Numbered from the stretch's first letter, positions 46,801 through 57,698 are shown. The stretch is DNA of 64,000 nucleotides from Norana najaformis (GCA_964023275.1 OZ029920.1:3959438-4023437); one strand, 5' to 3'. Notes: generated from the letters alone by a model not told the origin. Numbers and translations are program-made.

Positions 46801-47379
46801 TGCAACAAACGCGTGGATTCAGAAGCTGCAAAGTAAATTTTTAATCATTTGTAATCTTAGAAAACTGGTGGAATCATCTGCGAAGCTAGGTCATGGTAAG
46901 GTAACGTGAGCTATAATGCAATAAGTATGGCAAGATTAGTTAATATTTTAGCTTGTATTGATGTGATAAATTAATCAACGCCAGTTTTTGAAAGCATTAG
47001 CGTTGAATGACTGACGACAGCTTGTGGCTGCGAGGACTGTTCACGTCAACTTTAAATCCGCTGAGGCTTAAAAAACAACCAACGATTAAGCGAAACGACG
47101 GATTTAATATGTCAGAAAATGAAATTTAAGGGTGTCTAAGAGTTTTATTTGTTTCGTATAAAAACGACAACTTCGTGACGCACTGTTGTTTAACATTTTC
47201 TTACGTCACATATTATTTCACTCACATGCTATTTAGTGAGCACAACTAGATAAAAGGATGGAGAGCGCGATTTAAAGGTGTAAAAGCATAAGGCTAATTT
47301 TAGAACTAGTATCCAGAGTTGAACAGTGATTTTACGACATTGATAACAAACTTTGCTTCCAGCATGCTTTTTCACGGGT

Positions 47380-47620
47380 TTTATAAACGAATTGAACCGG
47401 TTGAAAATAGCAAAGGAATCATTGTTACGGATATTGTTACATTACGCTGCATTTATTTAGCGTTTAATCGGATACCTCATTATAAGCCTTTTATCTATTC
47501 TTAGAAATTCCACATCATCTTTGTAATACAACACCATCATAAATCGGTAGCGCACCAGTACAAATCTATAAATCCAGTCCATCCGAAAGGGCGAGAACAA
47601 AGGGGTAAGTGAGGAAACCT
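47380..47620 (+). repeat. Module I copy
   Basis: ttacgctgcatttatttagc, cttttatctattcttag, ggtagcgcaccagtacaaat, ccagtccatccgaaagggcg. Paralogue at 56990-57220. Confidence 0.65.
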
Positions 47621-47828
47621 ACGACTTAAGTTAAACCCGACTGTCACGTCTCGAACAGAACTGTCAACTAATTTCGGAAATGGGTCATTCTATGTCAAAT
47701 CAACCAATGGTCCCCAACACACCACCTCAGAATTCGATGATATTGGGTCAGTTTGTATATAAACATGTCTTAGGTGGCCATGCAAAATATTAGCTCTTAA
47801 TGTTGTCAAGATATGACCAGTTTTATAC

Positions 47829-47848
47829 GGGGGGGGGGGGGGGGGGGG
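47829..47848. repeat. 20-bp poly(G) run
   Basis: Twenty consecutive G in otherwise unique AT-rich sequence that also contains gggtcattctatgtcaaatc. Long G runs are error-prone, so the length is uncertain. Confidence 0.9.
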
Positions 47849-48004
47849 TATAGCGACAGCACGAGAACGACTTAATTCTGGAGAGTTTTTGATTACGAAT
47901 AACTTCGGAATTATGTTAAATACAGCTGTCAGATTTTCACTAGACTATCAGCTCTTTGACTTGATTCTAACCATGTAAAAACGATGCGTTGTCCAGCTAA
48001 CCTT

Positions 48005-48305
48005 CTTCATCCTCCGGAATGCCCATAGCACAAAGCCTCGAGTTTTCTTTTCTGTGGGTCTATGTTTCCGATCCATATAAGACCACGCTCCATATCACTG
48101 TTTTCACCATTCTCTTCCATAGGTTCCTGTTCGGTCCTCTTCTCATTAATTCTTTCCACTTCATAAAAGCGCCTTTTGCCATCGCTATCCTTTTGACTTG
48201 ACATTTTACATCTGTTGTAATCATACTTCATAACAAGTTTTACATTCTTCTTAAGCAGCACATCTGCCTGACCTGTTCCAACTCTTCACCATTAACTACT
48301 ATTCT
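48005..48305 (-). mobile_element. RTE-like RT C-terminal remnant
   Basis: Minus strand reads VVNGEELEQV in one frame, then in another KRIAMAKGAFMKWKELM and WKRMVKTVIWSVVLYGSET. The IWSVVLYGSET block preceding WT is characteristic of RTE-type elements. It has at least two frameshifts and a stop. It is distinct from the other two RTE families in the window. Confidence 0.65.
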
Positions 48306-48339
48306 TCCTGTTGTTTCTTCTTTTCTGCTTATCAATCGG

Positions 48340-48470
48340 AATTCGAAACGACTTCTCCAAGAGTCAATGATTTATGACTGTTATTTTTACTGGAAGCGAT
48401 CATCGACTGGAGCCTTTGACATTATGATAACAGCGCTATAGCAGCCTTCACGTTAGAAATGTTGTAGTAG
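48340..48470 (+). mobile_element. CR1/L2-like 3' UTR remnant
   Basis: gtcaatgatttatgactgtt, actggaagcgatcatcgact, gacattatgataacagcgct. Matches the 3' UTR at 43810-43910; coding part lost. A (GTAGCA)n run follows at 48467-48496. Confidence 0.5.
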
Positions 48471-48644
48471 CAGTAGCAGTAGCAGTAGCAGTAGTAGTAT
48501 CGAGTGTTTGAAGATACATATTTTGTCCGTCATAACCTTGACGTCGACTTTGCGTCAACGATTCCTCTCATTAAGTGCCGAGTCAATGTAAGTATAGCAG
48601 TATATATGCAGCTGGTCAGTTGAGTTAAGTGAACTAAGAGCAAC

Positions 48645-48930
48645 ACTTGTTGATTCCATTGTTTGAGAAATATTGGAACTATTTACCTCATGAAATTTGC
48701 AGTGAAATTAAATCTTATAATTTTAAAATTATTTAAGAAAGTCATTGTTGTTAAAAAACGGTAGCATCGGCGGTTACTGAGTTGTTTGTTATAAACACAT
48801 ACATTTGATAACCCTCTTCGATTACCGTTTTTTGATTCTCACTAATTTAAAACCCATTATTAGTTCAGCTATTATTCTTCGTATTGTTCTCCATCTTAGT
48901 ATTATTCGGTGTTTAACGACATCCAATGAT
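48645..48930 (-). repeat. Module F copy, inverted
   Basis: attccattgtttgagaaata, cagtgaaattaaatctt, gcatcggcggttactgag, attctcactaatttaa. Complement of 15440-15725. Confidence 0.6.
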
Positions 48931-49500
48931 TGACGTCGACCTCACTTTACATTCGGCTTAGTGTACATAATATGGCCAGCGATAGAGTAGTTTCCATAGT
49001 TTAACATCTTGTGGCATCAAAGGCGATTGGGAAAAATTTGTAGTTTTTACTATTTTGCATCTGTGACTAGCTATTGATCAGTATGAATAAGAGCATAATG
49101 TCAATGACTTGAATTTAAAAGTCCATACACAACCTGATTAATAGATTATATATTAAGACCTTAACAACTTATGGATCGCAGGGCCCTTAAAGTCGACTTT
49201 GACTAACATATGTCCATAAGAAAGATTGATTAACTTGCGATTAAACGCATTAGCCATATATAACGTCACGAGAAGCGTTTTCAAGGTGTCTAAGCACAGC
49301 CTGATACAAGTAGTATTCGTAAAGTTGGAAATTTCTGAAACGCTACTTGAAAGCTGTGCTTAGAGCATAAGCCAATTGAAGAAAGCTGCGTCAAGTCAGA
49401 TCAGTTGTCCAGAGACACCATGCGAAGAACAAAAAAGCAGGACGCCAGAAAATCAGAGATGGAAAAAACGAAAAACTGTCAAAGTGGGTTTTATTTAAGT
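48900..49500 (+). repeat. Module J copy
   Basis: gtttaacatcttgtggcatc, aagaccttaacaacttatgg, gcgttttcaaggtgtctaag, gctgcgtcaagtcagatcag, catgcgaagaacaaaaaagc. Parallels 45520-46070. Confidence 0.65.
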
Positions 49501-49559
49501 TGAGAGAAATGAGAAGACGGAGGATTTGATAGATCAGGCTAAAATTCTTGCAGAGATGG

Positions 49560-50000
49560 GACTCTAGTGGTGAGAGCTTAACGACATCTTGTGACTGCTA
49601 GAATGGAAAAACCACTGAACTTCATAAATAAACTAAGTTATTTCAATCTACAAATGCCGTTCACATCCACAGAAGCCGACAAGGATAATCTAGTTTGATT
49701 ATCACTGGAAGTAATTAAAGAAACAATCGATATTAGTTGGAGTAACATATCGTTAAAGACATTTTATGGCCGTTAACGTCGACCTTCGCTTACATGTTTT
49801 ATCTTATCTCTGATCTTCTGGCGTCCTGCTTACAAGTTAGAGAATTAATTAGAATTTAAATTAAAAATGTTAGGCAAAGCAATAACGATTGCAACCACAG
49901 CGACAAACTGAACACGAAAATAATATTGACGATTTTAAGAATAAGGGGAATATATAATGTTTCTGAAAGCGATTTAAAGGTGTCTAAAGACTGGAACATT
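49560..50000 (+). repeat. Module A, middle and end
   Basis: agcttaacgacatcttgtga, aaactaagttatttcaatct, gaagtaattaaagaaacaat, cgttaacgtcgaccttcgct, closing gcgatttaaaggtgtctaaa at 49972. Confidence 0.6.
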
Positions 50001-50009
50001 CATTAACTT

Positions 50010-50240
50010 GAGTGTTTAACGATACCTTGCGGCTTCCAGGCCCCTAGGTCGACCTGTAACCTACATTTTACAATGGTAAAGCATTTTCTTACTCTAATAG
50101 AGCATCTCTTCGTCGTCGTTGTCATCATCATCAGCAGCAGCAGCATCGCCACCATCATCGCCATCATCACCGCCACCATCAACAACACATAAAACCATTG
50201 TTACCACGGTGACTATTATTAGAATAAAATGGTTTCCTTA
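50010..50240 (-). repeat. Module E, inverted, short CAT tract
   Basis: gcattttcttactctaatag, agcatctcttcgtcgtcgtt, then cagcagcagcatcgccacc. CAG interruptions distinguish it from the other E copies. Confidence 0.55.
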
Positions 50241-50354
50241 CTCATCTTTAATGCAATGCTACTTTTCACCATAAGGTAATTTTTTGTATTCGCTATAATA
50301 GAACAAATTTCTACCGGTTGAACGACACTAACTTTTATAACGATCAGATTAAGC

Positions 50355-50965
50355 GAAATAAAGGTGTCGAAGCGTAACATAATCTGTCTTATTAGTATAA
50401 GTGTTCAACGATATCTTATAGCTGCCAGATACGTTTTCATAGAACTGTCCTAAATTAACATTATCCTAACCAGTGGCATTGACCCCAAATTTCAGCGCTT
50501 AAATAGAGTCATCTAAAACTGGATGAATAATAATATCCAGGGTCTATCGCCATCTTGTGGCTGCCAGAATAATTGATGTCTTTTCTATCCACCTTCCTAT
50601 AAATTAATTAAGCCGGTTTTATCTACACGTGTCATTTAGACCTTCAGAAACCGGAAACGAAAATCTAGGTTTATAATTTTTGCAGCAATCGATATTAATA
50701 GAAGTTTCCTATGTTTAGCCACATTTTATGGCCACTGGAGACTTTAATGTTGACCTTCACTTACACTTATAATTATTATTCGTCGATACAGTAAGCGATT
50801 TAACAAAAGTTTACATTATGTCTCAGCAGAGCTTCTTCCCAGTTTCTAATGACATGATAATCGATTTTGAAACGAAACGAATTCCGATGGTAACGTTTAC
50901 ATTTGCGATGCCGAACCAAGAAACACACTTAACTAAAATGAGAAATTATATATATAACGCAAATG
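50355..50965 (+). repeat. Module A copy
   Basis: gcgaaataaaggtgtcgaag, tcagcgcttaaatagagtca, aactggatgaataataatat, gctgccagaataattgatgt, gcagcaatcgatattaatag, ttatggccactggagacttt, caaagtttacat and ggttttaaaggtgtttaag at the end. Confidence 0.7.
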
Positions 50966-51079
50966 GACGGGTTTTAAAGGTGTTTAAGCACTGGCTCATT
51001 ATTAATGAATTTGAATATGTAACGACATCTTGTGACTTCCAAAGCCGCTGACGTCTACCTGTAACTTAAATCGGAGGAC

Positions 51080-51320
51080 AACTAAATTTCATATTAGTAA
51101 AGCATAACTTTACAGTAACAGAGCATCTTGTCTTGCTCGTCGTCATCATCATCGTCTTCGTCGTCATCATCACCATCAGCATCATCATCTGCGGCATTGC
51201 TCCTCCCCACAACCCGAAAGCAGCCGTTGCTAATCTGGTTTCGTCTCCTGGCCGTAACTAGCCCGAAGTTTAGTGGGCGCAGGTTAGCTTCCTCCCCTGT
51301 AACATCTCAAACTGGTTGAA
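51080..51320 (-). repeat. Module E, inverted, joined to short insertion and module A
   Basis: gtaaagcataactttacagt, gagcatcttgtcttgctcg, CAT/CGT tract to about 51190, then aacccgaaagcagccg, actagcccgaagtttagtgg and acatctcaaactggttgaat, which parallels 41540-41640. Confidence 0.55.
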
Positions 51321-51324
51321 TATA

Positions 51325-51706
51325 CACTGTGTCCGGAAAAATTCCAAGGCTTTACGGTAAATATGAAAATAATTAGTAAACATTAATCGATTTTTAAAAT
51401 TCCAAAAACAGTTTAATCCTGAAATATATAATTACCAACAAAATTCTTTGTAATTTATTAACGGCCCCCGTTTAAAATTACGTCACAGTGACGTATTTGA
51501 ATTTTATATTTTGTAAAGAAAGTTGCTAGAAAAATGGCGTTCAGCGAGGAAGACAAAATTGTTATAAATTTTTTACGCCAAAACAACAATTATAGTGCAA
51601 ATAATATTTCAGGATTAAACTGTTTTTGGAATTTTTAAAATCGATTAATGTTTACTAATTATTTTCATATTTACCGTAAAGCCTTGGAATTTTTCCGGAC
51701 ACAGTG
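51325..51706 (+). mobile_element. Mariner-type MITE, 382 bp, 103-bp TIRs
   Basis: Terminal inverted repeats at 51325-51427 and 51604-51706 (starting CACTGTGTCCGGAAAAATTC) match over about 103 bp with the central TTTTTAAAA/TTTTAAAAA the only difference seen. TA dinucleotides flank both ends (51323-51324, 51707-51708). TA duplication is the rule for the Tc1/mariner superfamily. The target is module A: the paralogue at 41629-41645 reads gttgaatatttcgagaaaag without the insert. The high arm identity suggests recent activity or arm conversion. Confidence 0.92.
51534..51606 (+). pseudogene. Start of a mariner-like transposase, internally deleted
   Basis: Within the MITE an ATG opens MAFSEEDKIVINFLRQNNNY, about 24 codons resembling the first helix of the DNA-binding domain of mariner-like transposases. 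The frame then enters the right terminal repeat, so the catalytic DDE part is absent. It shows that the MITE is a deletion derivative of an autonomous element. The family assignment rests on recognition of this short peptide plus the TA target site. Confidence 0.6.
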
Positions 51707-51709
51707 TAG

Positions 51710-52200
51710 ATATCGAGAAAACGTAGAGCTCTTGATGTATCGAGTGTTTAATACCATGAAATGGTTGTCAGAGCCGTTAACGTCGGCTAAACACAAGGAT
51801 CAGATGTCAAGTTTTGACTAAAACAAGGTTTATATAATTCCGAGAAACAGCGATATATAGGTGTCTAAAAGTCACCAATTCTATTTTTTTAAATTAGTGC
51901 TTAACAACACCCTGTGGATTGCCGAGCTATTGATATCGATATTTCCTTAATCTACATTTTAATAACAATGTGTAGTAGTATTCCCAAATTTCATCGCCTA
52001 AATGATGTCATCTAGAAATTGTTGAATATTAATACCGAGTACATAACAACATCTTGTGGCTGCGAGGATCATTAACACTGATCTCACCCAACCTTGCCAT
52101 TCCTAAACTAAGCCGGGTCTAACCTACACTTGTCGTAGTAGTCGTAGTAGTAGCTGTTGTCGTTGTTGCTGCTGCTGTAGTTGTGGTGGTAGTTATAGAG
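51710..52200 (+). repeat. Module A continuation
   Basis: tatcgagtgtttaataccat, arm gcgatatataggtgtctaaa, gatgtcatctagaaattgtt, catcttgtggctgcgaggat, aagccgggtctaacctacac, ending in a gtcgtagtagtag run. Confidence 0.6.
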
Positions 52201-52292
52201 GCAGCAGGAGCAGTAGTAGTATATATGGTTTTAACGCATTCATTTTGGCCACTGGGGTTTTACCTAATTTTCAACTATTTAGCGGTTAACAG

Positions 52293-52399
52293 CAGTAGTT
52301 AATTTTGATGCTTATGGCATCAAAGGCCTTTGCCGTCGCCCTCCTCCTTTATCCAAGCTTGGGACTGGCACTACCCCCAAACAAGGCAGTGGCAGAGTT
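52293..52399 (-). mobile_element. R113 copy, tail shortened
   Basis: agtagttaattttgatgctt and then an intact body to ggcagtggcagagttt. The cctcagtttaacgacag piece is replaced by taattttgat. Confidence 0.75.
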
Positions 52400-52930
52400 T
52401 TTGTTAACCAGACAAATATGGGGAATATATTGCGTCGAAGAAAGTGATTTAAAGGTGTATAAGCTACCAATTCCGTTGATGTCGAAATTAGCCTTTCATA
52501 ATATTATGAACTTTACAGCGCATTGTCGTGACTGAACGAAAACCAGGCATATGTTAAAAGCAGTTTGCAGGTCTCTAAACATAAAACGAATATTATTACC
52601 GAAGAATTTGTATTCAGTATTTAACGACTTGTGGTGGCTTGACTTGTGGTGGGTGACGCCCATTCAAACGGGCAGCGGTGATGAGGGATCTCACTCCATT
52701 AATATATCGAAATATGAGCAGCGTTTTGGACATACGATCTCTATAGAAACACCCGTACTTTAAATTTACATTTGACAGGACCGTCGACGTCGATTATAAG
52801 AAACACCTGGGGATGGATATTCTGTTGGCGCTGGCGTTAAACATCTTATGCCTAAAATGCCCGTTGACGTCGATTAGTAATTTTTACAGTACTGTTCTCG
52901 CTGTTTTATCGAACTAGGTTTAACGACAGT

Positions 52931-53757
52931 GAGCACACAAGAGTGGCTTGGTAGACTAGTGAAAACTCGATGCCCACTTAATGTATCTAGTTTTAGCAAT
53001 TTACTTTTCAGTGAATCATTTTTTGTTATAATTTTAATTCCTTTATCAGTTCGAACAATTTTTTCCACATTTCCTCCTGCTTTATCACAAATCTCCTTAT
53101 TTAATTGTCTTGGTTTAGTTTTGAAAAACTGAACAAATTCTCCTTTCTCGCCTGCATGTATACCGTGCGAGATAAAGTTTATCTTAACTGTAGCTTTTGC
53201 TGTTCAGTCAAAGGTCGTCTGGATTGTGTAATTGTGCTTGATTTTGCTAAATTTGATTTTGACGATGTGTTTTCAGAGTCTCCAATACTTTTAGTATTCC
53301 CTAAGTGTTTGCTCATTATCAGTTGGGATTCATATTCATCAGATGATCTCACAAATCCTAACTCATCGTTTTCTGTTCTTGCTAATTATTTTTCACTTTC
53401 AGTTTCACGGACTTGAACAGTATTTATATCATCAGAAAATTTAACATTTCTAGCATCTTCTGTAGTTCCAATTTCTTTACTTCGTTTATTCTTAAGATTT
53501 CTGGGCCGAGGCCTCTTACTGTTGTTTTGTTTCTGTTCGGTTTCAAATTTAGTCTTCCAGAAAAGTTCTTTCATCGTCTTTTTTCGTGTTTCAGTTGTAG
53601 CTTCTGAGTCTTTCTTTTTTCCAAGTTCTACATCATTGTCATCATTTGATTCTTCGGTGTCACTCCAAGTGTCGTTACTGTCCTGGTCATTGTCGTCCGT
53701 TTTGAATTTTCCACTCTCACCCTGGTGATTTACAAGAGATTCTTTCTGAGAAGAAGA
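52931..53757 (-). pseudogene. Possible non-LTR retrotransposon ORF1 remnant
   Basis: Minus strand. An acidic, low-complexity N-terminal part (QDSNDTWSDTEESNDDNDV, from 53700) leads into a Lys-rich part (KRPRPRNLKNKRSKEI). After stops and a frameshift comes HGIHAGEKGEFVQF and EKIVRTDKGIKIITKNDSLK. The last block, with KIVRTDKG and a downstream HRVFTSLPSH, resembles the RRM-like region of ORF1 proteins of some non-LTR elements (pattern VRRxxxGxLL...VxVxPH). The left edge abuts a core (gtttaacgacag at 52919). A decayed host-gene fragment is the alternative. Confidence 0.4.
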
Positions 53758-53762
53758 AGTCT

Positions 53763-53916
53763 ATATATATATATTATATATTATATATATATTCTCAGTA
53801 AATCTGATTAACTGATAACATATATATAAATCTGATTTACTGATAATATATATATAATATGTAATTCAGATTTACTGACTATATATATATATATATATAG
53901 TCAGTAAATCTGAATT
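53763..53916. repeat. AT-rich palindrome block
   Basis: Alternating TA runs separated by four copies, in both orientations, of cagtaaatctga. The last 54 bp (53863-53916) are a perfect palindrome: aattcagatttactgact, 18 bp of alternating AT, and the exact complement. Confidence 0.9.
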
Positions 53917-54030
53917 TGAGACTCGAAGCACTTGCGAGAGAAGGACTAGCAGCCGTCTCAGGGGAGGAGGCTCGAACCCGTACTCTCCGCGTCACAAGCG
54001 GAGCGCTCTATCCAATCGGCTACTATGCCC
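53917..54030 (-). mobile_element. tRNA-derived SINE, copy 2
   Basis: B box at 53969-53979 and A box at 54012-54022 (minus strand gggttcgagcc and tagccgattgg). A five-base anticodon stem (tccgc/gcgga) encloses the loop ttgtgac, nominal anticodon GTG. Its 3' end (attcagatttactga) is the inner arm of the adjoining palindrome. Best-preserved tRNA fold of the three copies. The T stem is mispaired, so it is not an intact tRNA gene. Confidence 0.8.
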
Positions 54031-54114
54031 AAATTAGTAGTTTAGTTCCTGTGTTTAACTACATCTTAGGGCATCAAACCCTCATTGGAAAGGGATTATG
54101 ACTATAGCTCCAAG

Positions 54115-54530
54115 AAACAACTATATAAAGGTGTCTAAGCGCAGCATAATAGGCCTATATTTCTTACTATTAATGTTTAACGACATCTATTGACTATTCA
54201 GATCACTGACGTTGATCTTCCCTACCTTCCTATACATAACTTGATTCAATCTATCGATGCTTTCAGAACTACTGGAGCCAAAAATGCAACTCTCGGTTAA
54301 GTACCACAGGAAATAGTTAAAAAAACAATCGATATCATTAGAAGTATCTTATGGCTAATCGCATTTTATGGCTGTTGGGACCGTAAACTTCGACTTCCAC
54401 TTACGTTTATAATTACCGCCGATACTGGCGGTGGTTTAACGAGACGCTTAAAATCGAACCTATCGACGGAACGAAAATAAGGACTATATTGTTTCAAGAA
54501 GCCAAGATAGAAAGGTGTCTAAGCGTACTC
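54115..54530 (+). repeat. Module A copy
   Basis: ctatataaaggtgtctaagc, gtttaacgacatctattgac, tctcggttaagtaccacagg, aacaatcgatatcattagaa, gcattttatggctgttggga, closing gatagaaaggtgtctaagcg. The first third is absent. Confidence 0.65.
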
Positions 54531-54667
54531 GAACTATTTCATGAGTATTAAGTGTTTAAAGGCTACATTGTAGCCGTTTATGTCGACCTCTCTTTAAATA
54601 ACATTTCACAACAATTAGCAGAAGGTCTATTCCTAAATGTCAACGCTGAAATAAAGTCATCTAAAAC

Positions 54668-54980
<313 letters not shown>

Positions 54981-55066
54981 GAATGGCGTCAAAGACCGTT
55001 GACGTCGCCCTCCTCCTTTCTGTCGGCTTGGGTCTGGCAATACACGAGTACGGCAGTGGTATGGTT
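54981..55066 (-). mobile_element. R113 copy, tail replaced by (CAT)n
   Basis: gaatggcgtcaaagaccgtt then gacgtcgccctcctccttt, ending ggcagtggtatggttt. It breaks at the same internal point (GGCATCAAAG) as the copy at 1308. Confidence 0.7.
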
Positions 55067-55354
55067 TAACTAGTAAGCTGTAGTAGAACCGAAAGTTTAA
55101 TGACATGATATGGCAGCAGTTGCTGCTGACAGCCGTTGACAACAAGTAAAGTTGCAATTAAACAAACCAGTACACTTTAAACTTAAACCGAAGAGGTCGT
55201 CAATTATCATAAAATCCTGTGAAGAATAGCAGAGCACTTGAATATAGCCTACGATTCCTCGCTCAGTCTTTGGACATATGGCATGTTAACAAATGCATTA
55301 CTTACTTACTTACTACTGATTGTATTACACATCAGATAATGGAGATTAACATTA

Positions 55355-55903
55355 TTTAATGGATGATTGATGCGAACAGCTGCGACAGGCTGCAGGAAAA
55401 TGTGTGCGGACTGAACCTACTTGCCGAACATGCTGGACTAAAAATAAATGTGGATAAAACAAAAACAATGGTATTTGGCAAGGAGACAATAACATGGAAA
55501 TTAAAGTGCAACATGAGGTGACTGAAAATGTAAAGGAGTTTGTGCACTTAGGAAGTCTCATGACATGGAATAATGATTGCGCAAAAGACATAAAGGCAAG
55601 AATAGTAAAGGCAAAAGGAGTTATGGCAGGGCTAAACAACTTCTGGAAAAGCAGGAAAATCAGCCACAAGACCAAACTAAACGTCTTGAAAGCATGTGTG
55701 TTTAGCACAGCTCTGTACGCATGTGAGGCATGGACAATCAAAAAGACGGATAAAGATAAGATATTAGCATTTGAAATGTACTGCTATAGACGAATATTAC
55801 ATCTGAATTGGACAATGAAGGTTACAAATACGGAGGTCCGAAGAAGACTGAGCATAAAAGAAGATCTAATACAAGTAATAATGAGAAGGAAATTACGCTT
55901 GTT
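55355..55903 (+). mobile_element. RTE fragment, same family as 33.6 kb
   Basis: Begins in the region after the catalytic YADD motif (LQENVCGLNLLAEHAGLKIN), shifts frame at about 55494, then reads NVKEFVHLGSLMTWNND, CEAWTIKKTDKDK, YCYRRILHLNWT and RRKLRLF. It stops at a junction with a SINE, so the last part and the tail are missing. In the overlap with 33629-34175 only about eight residues of some 115 differ, apart from a three-codon gap. Confidence 0.85.
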
Positions 55904-56019
55904 TGTAAGTAAAGGACTTGCTCAAGGACTCCATATAGTAACCGTCTTAGGGGCGGAGGTTCGAACCCGTACTCTCCGCGTTACAAGCCGATCGCTCTTA
56001 TCAATCGGCTGATGTTGCA
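55904..56019 (-). mobile_element. tRNA-derived SINE, copy 3
   Basis: B box aggttcgaaccc complement at 55957-55968, A box complement tcaatcggctg at 56001-56011, loop ttgtaac. The body (gagtccttgagcaagtcctt) ends at the RTE junction. It lacks the 3' end found in copies 1 and 2. Confidence 0.75.
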
Positions 56020-56029
56020 AAAGATATGG

Positions 56030-56600
56030 CAAAGCAAGGCAAGATGATTTATATAGCGCCGCATCGGATATCTACTCAGGAGCTGAATATGTAGGTAATA
56101 TGCTTTTAACGACATTACTTTGCCTCTCAAATGTTCTTTGGTACTCATTTACCGAACCCAACAGAATGTAGGTCTGAGTTAGCAACTGCGCAACGCGGTC
56201 TGATATTGCATGGGTGGTCTCCAATAAAAAATGCTAGCTGGACTGGGGTCGACTGATAAGCGCCAAGCCGTCACCCGCTTCAAATCAAATGACTTTAAAC
56301 ATAAGTTGCATAATAATTAAAATCTAATCTGAAGTTCGTGATCACTGGTTGTGTATTTGTATTTAGCAAAGCATTTATGTTGCGCCATTTTAAATTCTCT
56401 GAAGCTTTGCATACACGGCTATTTCACTGGTCCGAAAGAATGTGAATAAGGTTAAACGGAATTTGAATGTTGAATATTCAAACAGTACGTAACTTTATAT
56501 TATGAATTCAAAGAATTATCCAGTAGGAAGTTTCGATGCATCAGAAATCCGATGTGCATGTATTGATATGCTGTATAAATTTAGTAACCGAGTTTCAGTA
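56030..56600. other. Unassigned AT-rich sequence
   Basis: Contains aaagatatggcaaagcaagg, a gtcgactgataagcgccaag stretch and no arm motif until 56720. No coding segment, no LINE motif seen. Confidence 0.35.
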
Positions 56601-56609
56601 ACCATTAGT

Positions 56610-57000
56610 GTCGAGTGTTTAACGACATATTTTAGCCGCCACATGTGTTAACATCGAGTCTACATTTGCATACATTCGTCAACGCCGCAACCAGTGGATC
56701 TGCCGAGCGAACACATTTTATTTATAACTCGGTGGAAAACGATTTAAAGGTGTCTAAACTTAGCCTAATATTAAAAGCAGTCGCAAGTGCTTAGCGACAT
56801 CGTTCGTTAGCAAGAATTGTTTTACGTGAAACTTAAAAGTTTTATTAAGCGAACACTAGGTACACTTCAATTTCGATAAAGCTATTTAAAGGTGTCGTGA
56901 GCAATATTAGTTATGGTTTCGAGTGTTGTTCGCCATCTTGCGACTGCCAAAGTTTTTGACATCGAACTTTCCTTCTGCAGTATATATGCAAAAGCCTTAG
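56610..57000 (+). repeat. Short modules with three arms
   Basis: Core gtttaacgacatattttagc (56617), arm acgatttaaaggtgtctaaa (56731), core gcttagcgacatcg (56788), arm gctatttaaaggtgtcg (56880), core catcttgcgactgccaaag. Arm-core spacing is only about 60-130 bp here. Confidence 0.6.
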
Positions 57001-57220
57001 CAACATCTTTTAAAACTATACGGGTATTGCAACATTACACTCCATTTATTTAACGCTTGATAGGATATCCAACTACAAGATCATTTACCTATTCTCAAAA
57101 ATTCCACACCGTCTTCGTCACACATCACCAGGCATAAATCTACGGCGCACCAATGCATATCTGAAACTTCAGTCCATTCGAATGCGCGAGGCAAATGGGA
57201 TAAGGGAGTCTAGCAGTTAA
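56990..57220 (+). repeat. Module I copy
   Basis: ttacactccatttatttaac, catttacctattctcaaaaa, acggcgcaccaatgcatatc, cagtccattcgaatgcgcg. Aligns with 47440-47620. Confidence 0.65.
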
Positions 57221-57344
57221 ATAATTTATGGAATATTCGTCCATTTTTAAAACTAATAAACTGACCAGAATATTACCAGGAACAGTTTGAAGATGTTGGT
57301 GATGATGAAAACGAAGATGCTGACCGTGTAATGTATATCCTAAA

Positions 57345-57349
<5 letters not shown>

Positions 57350-57410
<61 letters not shown>

Positions 57411-57475
57411 AAAGGAGGAGGGCGACGTCAGCGGCTCTTGATGCCATAAAATGTCGTTAAACATTGAAACTACTA
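57350..57475 (+). mobile_element. (GAT)n array merging into R113
   Basis: (GAT)n at 57350-57410 runs straight into aaaggaggagggcgacgtca, and the copy continues to gttaaacattgaaactact (57475). In intact copies this spot reads cctggataaagg, so the array continues the GAT already present there. Confidence 0.8.
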
Positions 57476-57698
57476 TTAATCGCTGTTGTAAGACTGGATC
57501 ACATTGTTGATGTCGACGTTAACAACTCTCTGGCAGCCAAAAGATGTCGTTAATATACAAGAAACTGGCTGTAAAGATAAAAAACAATGACGTTCCATAG
57601 CAGGCATCGTAAGTCCACGATTGGACCAACTGCCTCGTTGATCCACTCAGTGAAGCGCAGGTAAAAGTCTCCAGCATCCTTTGTTGTTGTTGTTGATG

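Noticed and set aside
53961..54030. Functional tRNA gene
   Set aside because: A and B boxes and an anticodon stem are present, but the T stem does not pair and the same sequence with a shared non-tRNA body occurs elsewhere, as in SINEs.
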